Shown in pieces: positions 8,880 through 18,286 of a stretch of DNA of 64,000 bases. The position numbers and the translations under genes are program-made. Origin of the DNA: Neiella marina (GTDB lineage: Bacteria > Pseudomonadota > Gammaproteobacteria > Enterobacterales > Neiellaceae); the NCBI RefSeq assembly GCF_002165625.1, contig NZ_NGNS01000020.1, positions 1-64,000 on the forward strand, written 5' to 3'. The notes beneath the pieces were generated by a model, which had not been told where the DNA came from, made no database searches, and saw nothing but the letters and a program-made list of their open reading frames with translations. Positions within the stretch are counted from its first letter, which is position 1. Each line of letters opens with the position of its first letter.

Positions 8880-10931
8880 ATGCGACATTTTCGATCGTTA
8901 AGAATACAAACAAGAATTATCCTATTGATTTTATTGCCACTACTGGCAATCGCAGGGCTGTCGTTACAGTCAGTGTTCGAATCAAGGGAGCAGATTAGTA
9001 AATTACAGCAGCTGAATACAGCGTTGGATTACGCTGACGTGGCGTATCCATTTATAACGGCATCTTTACAAGAATCCTATTACACCCGGATTTATCTTGA
9101 TAGCCGTGGTAATGATATCAATATGGCTAAACAGCAAATGTTGTCAAAGCGCCGGCAAACAGAGCAGCACCAGCGCGCGTTTTTGCAGTTTATCAATAAC
9201 CATCTTGAAACGCTGCGCAGTTACCAAGCGCTGATGAATGATATTGAGATCTTTCTACCACTGGTCGATAGGATGCAATATGTCAGACAAGCGGCCGATC
9301 AAAAACTACATAAAAGCAGCGCATACAAGGATAAGGTGGGTGGTGATATTCACACCATGTACTTTTTCAATGAAATGGTCCGCAAAGTAGCCGACTCAAT
9401 GAATCAAGTTGCAGTGATTGCCACTCAGCAGGAGCAGGTTTCGCGAATAGCAAATGCGTACACTAATTTGATTGCAATGAATGTTGAAGCCACATTCCAC
9501 AACAGCATGATTGGGCTTGCCAGAGATAATGCCATGGACATCTATATCTTTGGTGAAATCATGAGTGGCTATCAAAAATACAACAAGGCATACGTGCGAT
9601 TTTTTAACTTTGCGACCGCTAAGTCGGCAGGTGTTCTGACGGCCATGATGAATAGTGCGAATCAAAAGCGTTGGGATGATGTCGCACTGAAAGCACGTTC
9701 AAATGTTTACCAAACCCAAAATAAGCCGTTGATTATTGATGCAGACGTTGATTTAGAGCGACTTAGCCAAACTCAATTTGACGCCTTTGATGACGCCATT
9801 AGCCAAGTCGTCTCTGAGTTGATTGAAACTAAAGACCGGCTTATCGATGATGCAGAGTCGACTGCTATTCAAGCGATACTATTGGGGCTTGGCATCTTGG
9901 TATTGGTGATCTTCCTCTCTACCGTGATTGCAAAAAGCATTACCCAACCGCTCTCTGGTTTGGTGAAGGTGTTTCGCCAAGTCGCGCAAGACAAGAACAT
10001 GACGGTGGCGCTAGATACCAGTGGTAAAGATGAGTTGAGCGAACTGAGTCAGGTGTTTGCCGATTTATTGGGACGTTTGCGGCAAGCGTTGATGAATGTC
10101 CAAGAGGAAGCCAACAGCATTCATGACACCAGTGACTCAATGGCAGTGCTGATGGATGAATCCGTTGGTCTTTCAGAGCACCAGTTCAAAGCCACAGAGA
10201 GTATCTCAGTGGCAATTAATGAAATGTCGAGCACCATTACCGAGGTTGCCACCATGGCATCGCATTCATCTGAAGCGGTTGAGCGTGCTCATCAGTCATC
10301 GGTGACCAGCTTTGAGAATGCCCAAGCTAGCAGAGAAATCATGGATAGCTTGACGGTCGAACTTGGCAACACTCAAGAAGTGATGATGCGGTTGGTGAAA
10401 GAAACGGAAGCGATCACCGATGTTGCTACCATGATTCAAGGGATTGCGGAGCAGACCAATTTACTCGCCTTGAATGCTGCCATTGAAGCTGCGCGAGCAG
10501 GAGAGCAAGGGCGTGGTTTTGCCGTGGTGGCAGATGAAGTCAGAAGTCTCGCTTATCGGACTCAGGAGTCGACCGAAACCATTCGTAGCCAGATCGAAAA
10601 GTTGCAGGCCGAATCAAAGTCAGTGACTGCCAATATGAGCGCGCTGCAGGAGGAGAATACTCGAGCAGTTACCATTGTCGAATCCAATTCGACGGCGTTA
10701 GAGTCAATGAAAGCTGAACTCGACCAAATTATGGCGCAGTCGATTCAGATTGCGACCGCAACAGAGGAGCAAACTTCCGTCGCTGAAGAGATCAATGAGA
10801 GGGTAACCTCGCTATCGGATGATAGTCGCGGTATTCAGGGCAAAACTGAAGGAACAACTCGGTCAACTCAGCGCCTGCAGCAAACAGCTTCAATGCTGCA
10901 CCAGCACATTTCAGAATTCCAATTGCAATAA
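8880..10931 (+). CDS. methyl-accepting chemotaxis protein with large periplasmic sensor
   Basis: A 683-residue transmembrane chemoreceptor that signals through CheW/CheA to the flagellar motor. TM1 is at about residues 12-30. An all-alpha periplasmic domain runs to about 328; its pattern resembles NIT (nitrate/nitrite sensing) domains, but I hold that loosely. TM2 is at about 330-352, then HAMP ([13 protein letters not shown]) and the cytoplasmic signalling hairpin, whose tip reads [33 protein letters not shown] in pieces at about residues 521-555. I start at ATG 8880 because [13 protein letters not shown] gives a normal positive-inside N-terminus. The frame is open to 8703, and the ribosome site is weak. 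It is flanked by two DUF3718 genes. Confidence 0.9.
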   Translation: MRHFRSLRIQTRIILLILLPLLAIAGLSLQSVFESREQISKLQQLNTALDYADVAYPFITASLQESYYTRIYLDSRGNDINMAKQQMLSKRRQTEQHQRAFLQFINNHLETLRSYQALMNDIEIFLPLVDRMQYVRQAADQKLHKSSAYKDKVGGDIHTMYFFNEMVRKVADSMNQVAVIATQQEQVSRIANAYTNLIAMNVEATFHNSMIGLARDNAMDIYIFGEIMSGYQKYNKAYVRFFNFATAKSAGVLTAMMNSANQKRWDDVALKARSNVYQTQNKPLIIDADVDLERLSQTQFDAFDDAISQVVSELIETKDRLIDDAESTAIQAILLGLGILVLVIFLSTVIAKSITQPLSGLVKVFRQVAQDKNMTVALDTSGKDELSELSQVFADLLGRLRQALMNVQEEANSIHDTSDSMAVLMDESVGLSEHQFKATESISVAINEMSSTITEVATMASHSSEAVERAHQSSVTSFENAQASREIMDSLTVELGNTQEVMMRLVKETEAITDVATMIQGIAEQTNLLALNAAIEAARAGEQGRGFAVVADEVRSLAYRTQESTETIRSQIEKLQAESKSVTANMSALQEENTRAVTIVESNSTALESMKAELDQIMAQSIQIATATEEQTSVAEEINERVTSLSDDSRGIQGKTEGTTRSTQRLQQTASMLHQHISEFQLQ

Positions 10932-10936
10932 TCAAA

Positions 10937-10966
10937 AAGGCTCACTGCGATGGCGCAGTGAGCCTT
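10937..10966. terminator. bidirectional intrinsic terminator
   Basis: AAGGCTCACTGCG (10937-10949), a four-base loop and CGCAGTGAGCCTT (10954-10966) form a perfect 13 bp stem. Five A lie on the left, giving a U-run for the minus-strand DUF3718 gene. AATATTT follows on the right for the chemoreceptor. Confidence 0.92.
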
Positions 10967-11000
10967 AATATTTGATTCAGCCTACAATCGCGCGGCGTAA

Positions 11001-11306
11001 TTAATTCATTACCAACAGCTCGCCATGCTCAAGGCGTTGATTGAGGTACTGAGCAATATTGTGCGAGTTATGCTCAGCGGCAAATTCGGCGATTGGCATG
11101 CCGTTACAAACTACTTTATTGGCCACATCTTCGACATCCAAGCGATACTCTTGAATGGTATCTCGAAGTGATGCTACCCGATTACTAATTGCCGACTGAC
11201 AGACATCTTGTAATGCCTTCTCGACATATGGGTCCATCGCGGCTTGCGCTTGTGATGCAATAAGAACGGTTGTTGTGAGTGCTGTAGCAGCGAGCTTCTT
11301 CATCAT
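11001..11306 (-). CDS. DUF3718 family periplasmic protein, paralog 2
   Basis: A 101-residue exported protein of unknown function, paralogous to 8019-8360. It has a signal peptide MMKKLAATALTTTVLIASQAQA, then AMDPYVEKALQDVCQSAISNR, and a second conserved segment NKVVCNGMPIAEFAAEH. Both cysteines of the family are kept. I use the ATG at 11306, with GGAGAG upstream; the ATG at 11303 is equally possible. A frame starting at 11321 would include the ribosome site. The pairing of two such genes around a chemoreceptor suggests local duplication. Confidence 0.8.
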   Translation of the reverse strand: MMKKLAATALTTTVLIASQAQAAMDPYVEKALQDVCQSAISNRVASLRDTIQEYRLDVEDVANKVVCNGMPIAEFAAEHNSHNIAQYLNQRLEHGELLVMN

Positions 11307-11576
11307 GACAATTCTCTCCATAGCTTTTGTTTGTTAGCGGCCGCATTGATTTGACAGATCAGGTAAATGGCCGAGGGATTGTTTTAACCCTTGGCGCAGA
11401 GTCTAGAGCCGAGAATGTGAGATTGGATGTCGACTAAATGAGCGAATATGTCATTGAAATATGTGTATGTTGTATGCAATCACCGAAATGCATAGCTAAC
11501 CCTTGCCAGAGCTGGGTTTAAAGTAATTACTCAAGTCTGGCAAATGTGTTTTGTAATGCCTCTCATTTATAACTAG

Positions 11577-12200
11577 TTACATTTGAGCGCCATTTTTATC
11601 GTTGATCGACTTGATATGACGTCGTAACAAAGGTTCTATGATGTCAGCAATAAGCGGTTGAGCCTTGGCATTTGGGTGTAGTCCGTCGGCTTGCATCAAG
11701 TCGTCTTTGATTGCAATTGTCTGAAGAAAAAACGGCAATAATTCAATTTGTTGTTGCTTAGCTACGTCGCTGAACATAGCAGTGAAAGCTTGACTATAGC
11801 GTGGGCCATAGTTGGGCGGGATCATGATTTCAGCCAAGATAACCTCACCACCTTGCTCCTCAATGAGGTCGATCATGCGGTTGAGGTTGGTTTTACTGTC
11901 GGTTAAACGGTAGCCACGAAGGCCGTCATTCGCACCAAGTTGAAGAAACACTAGGGCTGGTTGGTGTGCTTTGAGCGTTGTTGGTAGCCGAGCCAGGCCG
12001 CCCTGGGTTGTTTCGCCGCTGACACTGGCATTGACCACTTGCCACGGTTCACCCTGCCAACGTTCGGCGATCAGAGCAGGCCAAGATTGCTCGGGCTCTA
12101 AGCCATAGCCAGCACTTAAACTGTCACCGTAAATGAGCACAGTGGCGGCAAATGACGTTGAAGAAAAAAATAACAAACTTACGAGAAGACTTTTCCACAT
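11577..12200 (-). CDS. TesA-like SGNH esterase (acyl-CoA thioesterase I / lysophospholipase L1)
   Basis: A periplasmic multifunctional SGNH hydrolase cleaving thioesters, lysophospholipids and esters. The 207-residue product has a signal peptide (residues 1-19). Block I is GDSLSAG with nucleophile Ser27, block III is GANDGLRG, and the C-terminal catalytic Asp/His pair is in DGLHPN. Length and blocks match E. coli TesA. Its start codon overlaps that of divergent ybbA: ATG on the minus strand occupies 12200-12198 and ybbA ATG occupies 12199-12201. This tesA/ybbA-ybbP arrangement is conserved in gammaproteobacteria. GGAG lies 11 bases upstream, a rather long spacing. Confidence 0.92.
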   Translation of the reverse strand: MWKSLLVSLLFFSSTSFAATVLIYGDSLSAGYGLEPEQSWPALIAERWQGEPWQVVNASVSGETTQGGLARLPTTLKAHQPALVFLQLGANDGLRGYRLTDSKTNLNRMIDLIEEQGGEVILAEIMIPPNYGPRYSQAFTAMFSDVAKQQQIELLPFFLQTIAIKDDLMQADGLHPNAKAQPLIADIIEPLLRRHIKSINDKNGAQM

Positions 12201-12891
12201 GACGTACCAAACTCCGGAATTCGTATTGCATGCTGAAGGGATCAGCAAACAAGTTGCTACTGAGGCGCATAATCTCACCATACTTCAACCCACAGAATTG
12301 AAAGTCAAGTCAGGGACTACTGCCAGTGTGGTGGGAGCGTCAGGCTCTGGTAAGTCGACGTTACTGAGTTTGCTGGCGGGATTGGATCGGCCTTCGAGTG
12401 GTCAAATGACCTTGTTGGGGCAGCGTATTGACAACCTTGACGAAGATGGTCGAGCGGCTGTCCGAGCCGGTCAAGTTGGTTTTGTGTTTCAATCGTTTAT
12501 GTTATTGCCTGCGTTGACTGCCGTGGAAAATGTGATGTTACCGGCAGAACTCAATGGGATGGCCGATGCCCGAGACAGGGCAATGGCGTGGCTTGATAAA
12601 GTAGGGTTGGCTAGCCGAGCTAGCCATAAACCATCGGAGTTATCTGGTGGTGAGCAACAACGGGTGGCAATTGCTCGCGCGTTTGTCACTGATCCTAAGC
12701 TGGTGTTTGCCGATGAGCCTACCGGTAACCTCGATAGTCAAACCGGTCTTGCAGTCAATGAACTGCTGTTTAAGACCCATGCCGAGCAGCAAACAACCTT
12801 AATACTAGTCACCCATGACAATGGCTTGGCGCAACAGTGTCAATTCCAGTACCGCATGCAAGCAGGGGTATTGACGGAGACCACGCCATGA
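12199..12891 (+). CDS. YbbA-like ABC transporter ATP-binding protein
   Basis: A cytoplasmic ATPase of the MacB/LolD-type (type VII) ABC class, paired with the FtsX-like permease YbbP. The 230-residue product shows Walker [10 protein letters not shown], signature LSGGEQQR and Walker [14 protein letters not shown], followed by the H-loop VTHD. I chose the ATG at 12199 because it fits the family N-terminus; the longer frame from 12133 lies within tesA. It overlaps ybbP by 4 bases (ATGA). The biological substrate of YbbAP is not settled; linkage to TesA suggests a role with periplasmic lipids or hydrophobic esters. Confidence 0.92.
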   Translation: MTYQTPEFVLHAEGISKQVATEAHNLTILQPTELKVKSGTTASVVGASGSGKSTLLSLLAGLDRPSSGQMTLLGQRIDNLDEDGRAAVRAGQVGFVFQSFMLLPALTAVENVMLPAELNGMADARDRAMAWLDKVGLASRASHKPSELSGGEQQRVAIARAFVTDPKLVFADEPTGNLDSQTGLAVNELLFKTHAEQQTTLILVTHDNGLAQQCQFQYRMQAGVLTETTP

Positions 12892-15368
12892 ATGCATTGA
12901 AAGCAATCTGGCAGCATTGGCGGCAAACAGAAACCTGGTTGTTGTTTGTCTCGGTAGCTCTGGCGATCTTTGCTTGCTATAGCCTCACTTCTGTTGGCGT
13001 GTTGATGCAGCAGTCGTTGATCAAGACCAGTGCTGAGCTCATGGGCGCTGACCGGATCCTCAGCGGTACGCGCCCGTCCAAGCCTGAGTGGTTAGCACAC
13101 GCAGAGCAGCAAAACTTGCGTATCAGTGAACAGTGGTTGTTCAACTCCATGGTGTTTGCTGGCCAATCCATGGATGCGCCGATGCAGTTGGTGTCAACCA
13201 AAGCGGTTGATGATAACTACCCTGCCAAAGGCGAGCTTCGAGTGCAAACAGCTAACGGTATCACTGCCGAACTACCTGAGTCTGGAGTGGTTTATGCCGA
13301 TCAACGTTTGCGCGAACTACTGGCCGTTGAGTTAGGCGATCAAATTGAGCTAGGGCAGGCGACGTTTACCCTTCAGGGCTGGATTATTCGTGAGCCAGAC
13401 AGTGGCTTGAGCGTATTTGGTAATTTGCCTTCGTTGTTGATGCGGTTAGCTGATGTTGACGCTACTGGTATTGTGCAACCGGGGAGCCGTTTGGCGTATC
13501 GCTATCTGCTCACTGGTGATGATGAGCCGCTGTCGGCTTTCGATCAGTGGTTAAAGCCACAGTTACCAGAAATCTATCGCTATCGTGGTGTTAGTGATGA
13601 TGATTTTGCTTTTTCCCGAGCGCTGAAGCGCTCAGACACCTTTCTTCGTTTGGCTGGATTGCTGACTGTGTTGTTGACATTGGCGGCCATGGCCGTCATT
13701 TGTCAGCGCTTCACTGAGCGCCAACGGCGGGAAGTGGCCTTGCTCAAAGCCTTCGGCCAAGCTCGTCAGGATTTGATCCTGCGTTATAGCCTGCTGATGT
13801 TAAGCGTTTTCGTCAGTGCCATTATTGTTGGTATTGGCGCTTCGCACAGTTTGCTGCTCATACTTGCCGAACAAATTGCCGAGATAATGCCCAATCTCAG
13901 CGTCCAGTTGGTTGGATCAGCGGCGCTGTTGAGCATCATCGCCGCTTGTGGTGGTTGCGTGCTGTTTTGTTGGCTGCCATTCAAGCAACTGCTGGCAACC
14001 CCTTCAAGTGCTTTGATCCAAGGGCATGGCGCGGTCACCATTCAACCCAGTTGGGGTTGGCGCTTGTTACAGTTGGCGGCAGTTTTCGGCCTGCTAATGA
14101 GTTTTGCCAAAAGCTGGTTGCTGGCGCTACTGCTATTGCTTGCTGGTGCGTTGAGTATCGTCTTGGTGGCACTTGCCAGCCTTGGCCTTATCGCAGGTTT
14201 GAGCCGTTTATCTCAAGGTCAAAAACTGAGTTGGCGATTAGCGGTACGAAATGTTCAACGACGAATGACAGAAAATCGCTTGTTACTTGCCGGGTTTACC
14301 TTAGCGAGCTTGATGGTGATGAGCATTTACTACGTCCGCGGCGATTTGATTGACCAATGGCGTAGCCAAATGCCAGAGGGAGCAGCGAATCGTTTTGCGC
14401 TCAATATTCAGCAGCATCAGGTTGATGGCTTTGACAGCTGGTTGCAGCAACAAAACATAGGGACGAGCTATATGTACCCTGTAGTGCGAGGCCGCCTTGA
14501 TGCCATCAATGCCGAGCCGATTCGCCAATTAGTCAGTAAAGATGACGAAATAGCCCGTCGCAGCATTCGTCGTGAGCTGAGTTTAACCATGCGTTCGCAA
14601 TTGCCCGAAGGGAATGAGATAGAGCAGGGCGAATTCTTAACCGGTAGCGGTCAGGTATCAGTTGAAAGCCAACTTGCCGAGCGACTGAATATCAAATTGG
14701 GTGATGTGCTTACTTTTGATATTGCCGGTGTGCCAGCCTCTGCCACTGTGACTAGTTTACGGAAAGTCGATTGGAACAGTATGCGGCCGAATTTCTACAT
14801 GATTTTGTCTGATGATGTATTGGCTCCTTTTGCTGCCAGCTACCTTGCCAGCTTTCATCTGACCGAGTCACAAAAAACGTTGGCCGCTGATTTGATTAGG
14901 GCATTTCCCAATGTCACCTTGATTGATGTGGACGAGGCGATTGCCCGGGTTGAATCAATTTTGAAGCAATCGACAATGGCGATGACTGTGGTGTTGGTGC
15001 TGGTCACTGCCGCTGCTGGTTTGCTGCTAATCGCTCAAGTACGAGCTGGTATGGATGCCCGCCAACAAGAGCTGATCACGATGCAAACGCTCGGGGCTGG
15101 GCGCGCGGTACTAATTCGCAGTACCTTGTTTGAATTTTTGGTGCTTGGTTTTATTGCCGGTGGGGTGGCCGTGATCGCCAGCGAAATGCTATTGGCTGGT
15201 GTATTTGTACTGCTGTTTAAGCTATCCGCCCAACCTCACTTTAGCCTCTGGCTGTTGGGGCCTGGATTTGCCGCCGGGATCATCACTAGCATTGGTTGGC
15301 TTCAGTGTCGACGAATGTTGCGCGAAGGAGCACTGACCCGTTTGCGTCAGCAAATCAGTGGTGGTTAG
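12888..15368 (+). CDS. YbbP-like FtsX-family ABC transporter permease
   Basis: Large inner-membrane permease partner of YbbA, 826 residues, typical for the family. It has an N-terminal TM (about 18-40), a periplasmic domain (about 40-255), two FtsX-type permease modules (TMs at about 265-470 and 690-815) and a second periplasmic domain (about 490-690). GGAGACC precedes the ATG at 12888, which overlaps the ybbA stop codon. These transporters act as mechanotransmission machines rather than classical importers. Its partnership with TesA is inferred from conserved synteny. Confidence 0.9.
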   Translation: MNALKAIWQHWRQTETWLLFVSVALAIFACYSLTSVGVLMQQSLIKTSAELMGADRILSGTRPSKPEWLAHAEQQNLRISEQWLFNSMVFAGQSMDAPMQLVSTKAVDDNYPAKGELRVQTANGITAELPESGVVYADQRLRELLAVELGDQIELGQATFTLQGWIIREPDSGLSVFGNLPSLLMRLADVDATGIVQPGSRLAYRYLLTGDDEPLSAFDQWLKPQLPEIYRYRGVSDDDFAFSRALKRSDTFLRLAGLLTVLLTLAAMAVICQRFTERQRREVALLKAFGQARQDLILRYSLLMLSVFVSAIIVGIGASHSLLLILAEQIAEIMPNLSVQLVGSAALLSIIAACGGCVLFCWLPFKQLLATPSSALIQGHGAVTIQPSWGWRLLQLAAVFGLLMSFAKSWLLALLLLLAGALSIVLVALASLGLIAGLSRLSQGQKLSWRLAVRNVQRRMTENRLLLAGFTLASLMVMSIYYVRGDLIDQWRSQMPEGAANRFALNIQQHQVDGFDSWLQQQNIGTSYMYPVVRGRLDAINAEPIRQLVSKDDEIARRSIRRELSLTMRSQLPEGNEIEQGEFLTGSGQVSVESQLAERLNIKLGDVLTFDIAGVPASATVTSLRKVDWNSMRPNFYMILSDDVLAPFAASYLASFHLTESQKTLAADLIRAFPNVTLIDVDEAIARVESILKQSTMAMTVVLVLVTAAAGLLLIAQVRAGMDARQQELITMQTLGAGRAVLIRSTLFEFLVLGFIAGGVAVIASEMLLAGVFVLLFKLSAQPHFSLWLLGPGFAAGIITSIGWLQCRRMLREGALTRLRQQISGG

Positions 15369-15394
15369 ACCGCTTAGCGGTGTTGGCATTCGTT

Positions 15395-15425
15395 GCCGCA
15401 GCTGAACCAGCTGCGGCTTCTTCAA
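15395..15425 (+). terminator. probable intrinsic terminator after ybbP
   Basis: GCCGCAGCTG (15395-15404), AAC loop and CAGCTGCGGC (15408-15417) form a perfect 10 bp stem. The following T-tract TTCTTC is imperfect. Confidence 0.65.
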
Positions 15426-15479
15426 ATTTGATCACATTATTCTGCTTTCAGTTGCTCTAAACTCTCGCTCAAACACTCA

Positions 15480-15493
15480 AGAAAGCGCTTACA
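15480..15493. promoter_or_regulatory. LacI-family-type operator candidate overlapping the GH17 start
   Basis: The motif AGAAAGCGCTTACA has the AAGCGCTT core (15483-15490) typical of LacI/GalR-family operators. It covers the ribosome-binding region of the GH17-like gene. No LacI gene lies in the window. Confidence 0.4.
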
Positions 15494-16548
15494 TGAAAAG
15501 ATTACTTGTTACTTTGGCTTTAGCCACTTCCATGATTGTTAGCGGTTGCGGTGCCGCTAATGATGCTCACCAAAACCAAAGCTCCGACAATGGCAAAGTC
15601 ATTCAACCAGAGCAGGTGTTTAACCCAACCATTGATGGAAAATGGATTGGCTTAGGCATCTCGTATGGTTCCTATCGCGATGGCGAGAGCCCTCACAAAG
15701 CAAGTGTCAGTAGTGAAGCGGACATTCTCGAAGATTTGACTATTTTGACCCAAAAGGGCAGCAAGTCTTGGCATTTGATCCGGATGTATGGTGCCGATCC
15801 GGCAAGTGAGCAAGTACTACGGGTCATTCGAAAACACCAGTTGCCTGTCCGAGTAATGCAAGGCGCCTGGTTATCGGGCCATCAAACCGCGCAGGAAAAT
15901 GAACAGCAAATCAGCGAAGTTATTCGGCTTGCTAATGAATACCCTGATGTTGTTGTGGCAGTGAATGCTGGCAATGAAATCTTCGTCGATTGGTCATGGC
16001 ACAAGTTTGGTCAGCAAGACTATGACATGTATATCGGTTGGATTGACCGAATCAAACAAGCGGTTGATGTGCCGGTGACACTGGCAGATGATTACAATTT
16101 TTGGAACAAGCCTTGGAGTCAAGCCATTGCCGCAGAGTTAGACTTTATCGTACTCCACGCATATGCGATGTGGAATTCGCAAACCTTGGAAAACGCCGTC
16201 AACTGGACCGCGACTATCTACGATGATATTCAGGCCAGATACCCAAATAAGCAAATCGTGTTAGGTGAATCGGGTTGGGCGACCAGCTCCATTTCGACCA
16301 ATGGCGATGAGCGTCTTATCATTGGTGAGGCCAGTGAACAAGCACAAGCTGTTTTTCTCAAAGAATACAATGCGTGGCTAGAACAACGCCACATCGCTTC
16401 ATTCTTGTTCGAGGCCTTCGATGAAAAGTGGAAGGGTGGAGAAGATAAGCCCGATGGCATTGCCGAAAAAAATTGGGGTATTTTCCGCTCCGACCGCACT
16501 CCGAAACAGGCTGTGGCTTCTTACTTCCCAGACTTAGTCGCGCAGTAA
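15493..16548 (+). CDS. GH17-like beta-1,3-glucanase lipoprotein
   Basis: Likely glycoside hydrolase of family 17 (TIM barrel), acting on beta-1,3-glucans such as laminarin or on related bacterial glucans. The 351-residue product has a lipoprotein signal with lipobox VSGC (Cys19). The barrel starts at about residue 50 (GKWIGLGISYGSYRDGESP). The expected acid/base is Glu162 in NAGNE and the nucleophile Glu259 in GESGW. The C-terminal motif FEAFDEKWKGG is also seen in bacterial GH17-like proteins. Its 3' end overlaps the convergent yfcH gene by 15 bases. The LacI-type palindrome over the start suggests sugar-dependent control. Exact substrate is inferred. Confidence 0.8.
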   Translation: MKRLLVTLALATSMIVSGCGAANDAHQNQSSDNGKVIQPEQVFNPTIDGKWIGLGISYGSYRDGESPHKASVSSEADILEDLTILTQKGSKSWHLIRMYGADPASEQVLRVIRKHQLPVRVMQGAWLSGHQTAQENEQQISEVIRLANEYPDVVVAVNAGNEIFVDWSWHKFGQQDYDMYIGWIDRIKQAVDVPVTLADDYNFWNKPWSQAIAAELDFIVLHAYAMWNSQTLENAVNWTATIYDDIQARYPNKQIVLGESGWATSSISTNGDERLIIGEASEQAQAVFLKEYNAWLEQRHIASFLFEAFDEKWKGGEDKPDGIAEKNWGIFRSDRTPKQAVASYFPDLVAQ

Positions 16549-17439
16549 GTTAGTTAGCGCCCCTTGAAGCTCTGGATATTGAAATTCAAAACCAGCTTCG
16601 AGTAATCGGGTTGGTTTCACCTGCTGACCGGTCAACAGCAAGTTGGCCATTTCGCCAAACGCTAGCTTGAGGACAAAAGCTGGTGTAGTGAAAACGTGGG
16701 GTCGTTTTAAGGTTGCCGCCAGTTGCCTGCTGAACACTCTGTTGGTCACCGGACTTGGCGCCGTGGCATTATAGATGCCACTGGCCTTTGGATTGTTTAA
16801 CAAAAACAATAGCAGCGCCACCATATCGTCAATATGAATCCAACTCATGAATTGTTGCCCAGTTCCCATTGGCCCTCCGAGCCCCAAACGGTAGGGTGGC
16901 AGCATTTTCTTCATAGCGCCAAAGCCGGGGGATAAGACGATACCGGTTCGGACGATACAAACTCGGGTTTGCTGAGCAACACGCGCCGCGCGTTTTTCCC
17001 ATTCGGCACACACTCGATGAGCGAAGTCATCAGCTAGTAACTGTTGGTCTGGTTGGGTTGCCTCATCAACCACTCGTTGTTGCTGATCACCATAATAACC
17101 AATGGCTGAGCCACTGATGAACACAGGTGGCGAGGCGCAAGCTTGTATAGCATCAGCAATTTTCTCAGTTAAAGTCCACCGGCTGTCACATATTCTACGC
17201 TTCTGCTGCTGGCTCCAGCGTTTGTCTGCAATGGGCTCGCCAGCGAGGTTGATGACCGCGTCGTATTGCTCAAATTCATCAACACTAGGCAATGAACCAA
17301 TGGCGACGACACGTTCTTGCCACAATTGTTTGGCAACCTCTGGGCGTCGCGTAAGCACAGTGACATGGCAGTCTTGAGGTAATTGGGCAATCAAATGTTG
17401 GCCGATAAAGCCGGTACCGCCTGTCACGAGAATACGCAT
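16534..17439 (-). CDS. YfcH-like TIGR01777 epimerase/NAD(P)-binding protein
   Basis: A 301-residue extended-SDR family protein of the YfcH/SulA-related TIGR01777 group; the reaction is unknown. The N-terminus has the Rossmann motif GGTGFIGQ (residues 7-14), followed by NLAGEPI (64-70) and GSAIGYYGD, which carries the family YYG signature. The C-terminal DUF1731 region follows (residues 250-298). It lies just downstream of folX on the same strand (26 bases), the same order as E. coli folX-yfcH. The stop codon lies inside the convergent GH17 gene. Confidence 0.88.
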   Translation of the reverse strand: MRILVTGGTGFIGQHLIAQLPQDCHVTVLTRRPEVAKQLWQERVVAIGSLPSVDEFEQYDAVINLAGEPIADKRWSQQQKRRICDSRWTLTEKIADAIQACASPPVFISGSAIGYYGDQQQRVVDEATQPDQQLLADDFAHRVCAEWEKRAARVAQQTRVCIVRTGIVLSPGFGAMKKMLPPYRLGLGGPMGTGQQFMSWIHIDDMVALLLFLLNNPKASGIYNATAPSPVTNRVFSRQLAATLKRPHVFTTPAFVLKLAFGEMANLLLTGQQVKPTRLLEAGFEFQYPELQGALTNLLRD

Positions 17440-17465
17440 GATTTGATGCCCTCACTGATGGCTAG

Positions 17466-17834
17466 TTATTTGGGTTTAGTGTAACTCAAGCTCATTGAGA
17501 CCGAGTCGGCAAACCGCAACGCATGTGGTTTGTCGATTTCAACTGACGCGCTTTCCACCCAAGGATGCTCGGTCGCAATCGCTAGTACATCTGCGGTCAA
17601 CTTTTCCAATAGCGAGAATCGGTTTGACTCAATCAACGCAATTATTTTTTTGGTGATGGTGCGATAGTTGAGTGCATCGTCCATGTTGTCCGACTCGGTC
17701 GCGTTATCAGCGGGGTAATTGATGATGACGTTGACGACTACGTCTTGCTTGTTTTCGATTTCTTCTTGCTTAATACCGATATAGGTGCGAAGTCTAAGGT
17801 TTTTAACCCGAATAGTGGCGATGGCGCCCTGCAT
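17466..17834 (-). CDS. dihydroneopterin triphosphate 2'-epimerase (FolX)
   Basis: A small cytoplasmic pterin enzyme of the FolB/FolX tunnelling fold, 122 residues. FolX epimerises dihydroneopterin triphosphate to the monapterin form, while FolB is the folate aldolase. The sequence has [18 protein letters not shown] at the N-terminus and a C-terminal [11 protein letters not shown] strand. The adjacent yfcH supports FolX rather than FolB. An ATTCC-type ribosome site (AAGGAAT on the coding strand) precedes the ATG. Confidence 0.87.
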   Translation of the reverse strand: MQGAIATIRVKNLRLRTYIGIKQEEIENKQDVVVNVIINYPADNATESDNMDDALNYRTITKKIIALIESNRFSLLEKLTADVLAIATEHPWVESASVEIDKPHALRFADSVSMSLSYTKPK

Positions 17835-17881
17835 AATGATTCCTTATTGTTTAATGCATTAATGAGTTGCCTTAAGCGGTG

Positions 17882-18127
17882 CTATTGGTCCAGCTTGTTG
17901 ATCGTTTTGCGCAACTCATATCCTTCATCCGTTACGATTTTTTCCAGCACTTGGATCCGTTGTTGCAAACTAGCAATCGTGGTTTGCTCGAGTTGAGCGA
18001 GTTTAGCCTCAAGCTCTTTTGCCTTAGGAGCATCTTTAAATTTCATTTGTTTTTCGATTAGACGCAAAATTCCGCCGCCAAAAACAACGGTGACAACGAT
18101 TAAAAACGCAAGGGTAGTACCAGACAT
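17882..18127 (-). CDS. PspB-like small inner-membrane protein
   Basis: An 81-residue product with one N-terminal membrane helix (TLAFLIVVTVVFGGGILRLI, residues 4-23) and a cytoplasmic coiled coil. The coil ends with RIQVLEKIVTDEGYELRKTI, which resembles the PspB C-terminal region RIQ.LE.ILD. PspB helps transmit envelope stress to PspA/PspF in enterics; no other psp gene is present here, so function is uncertain. AAGGAA stands upstream of tandem ATGs at 18130 and 18127; I use the second for spacing. Frames starting further upstream look artefactual. Confidence 0.65.
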   Translation of the reverse strand: MSGTTLAFLIVVTVVFGGGILRLIEKQMKFKDAPKAKELEAKLAQLEQTTIASLQQRIQVLEKIVTDEGYELRKTINKLDQ

Positions 18128-18286
18128 CATTTCTTCCTTGAGCAATTGGTGGTGGTTATAAGCTATCAAATGACGATGGTGGATGCACAGTTTGTTTGTT
18201 GCTGTTGGGTCGAGTTTCATCCATAGGTATACTGAACGACAACACATCATCACCCATCTCTTCAATTCGTTAAGTCAGGATGTCTT

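Noticed and set aside
18128-18265. Longer N-terminus for the PspB-like protein
   Set aside because: The extra 46 residues show no membrane or family pattern, while AAGGAA stands right before the ATG pair at 18130/18127.
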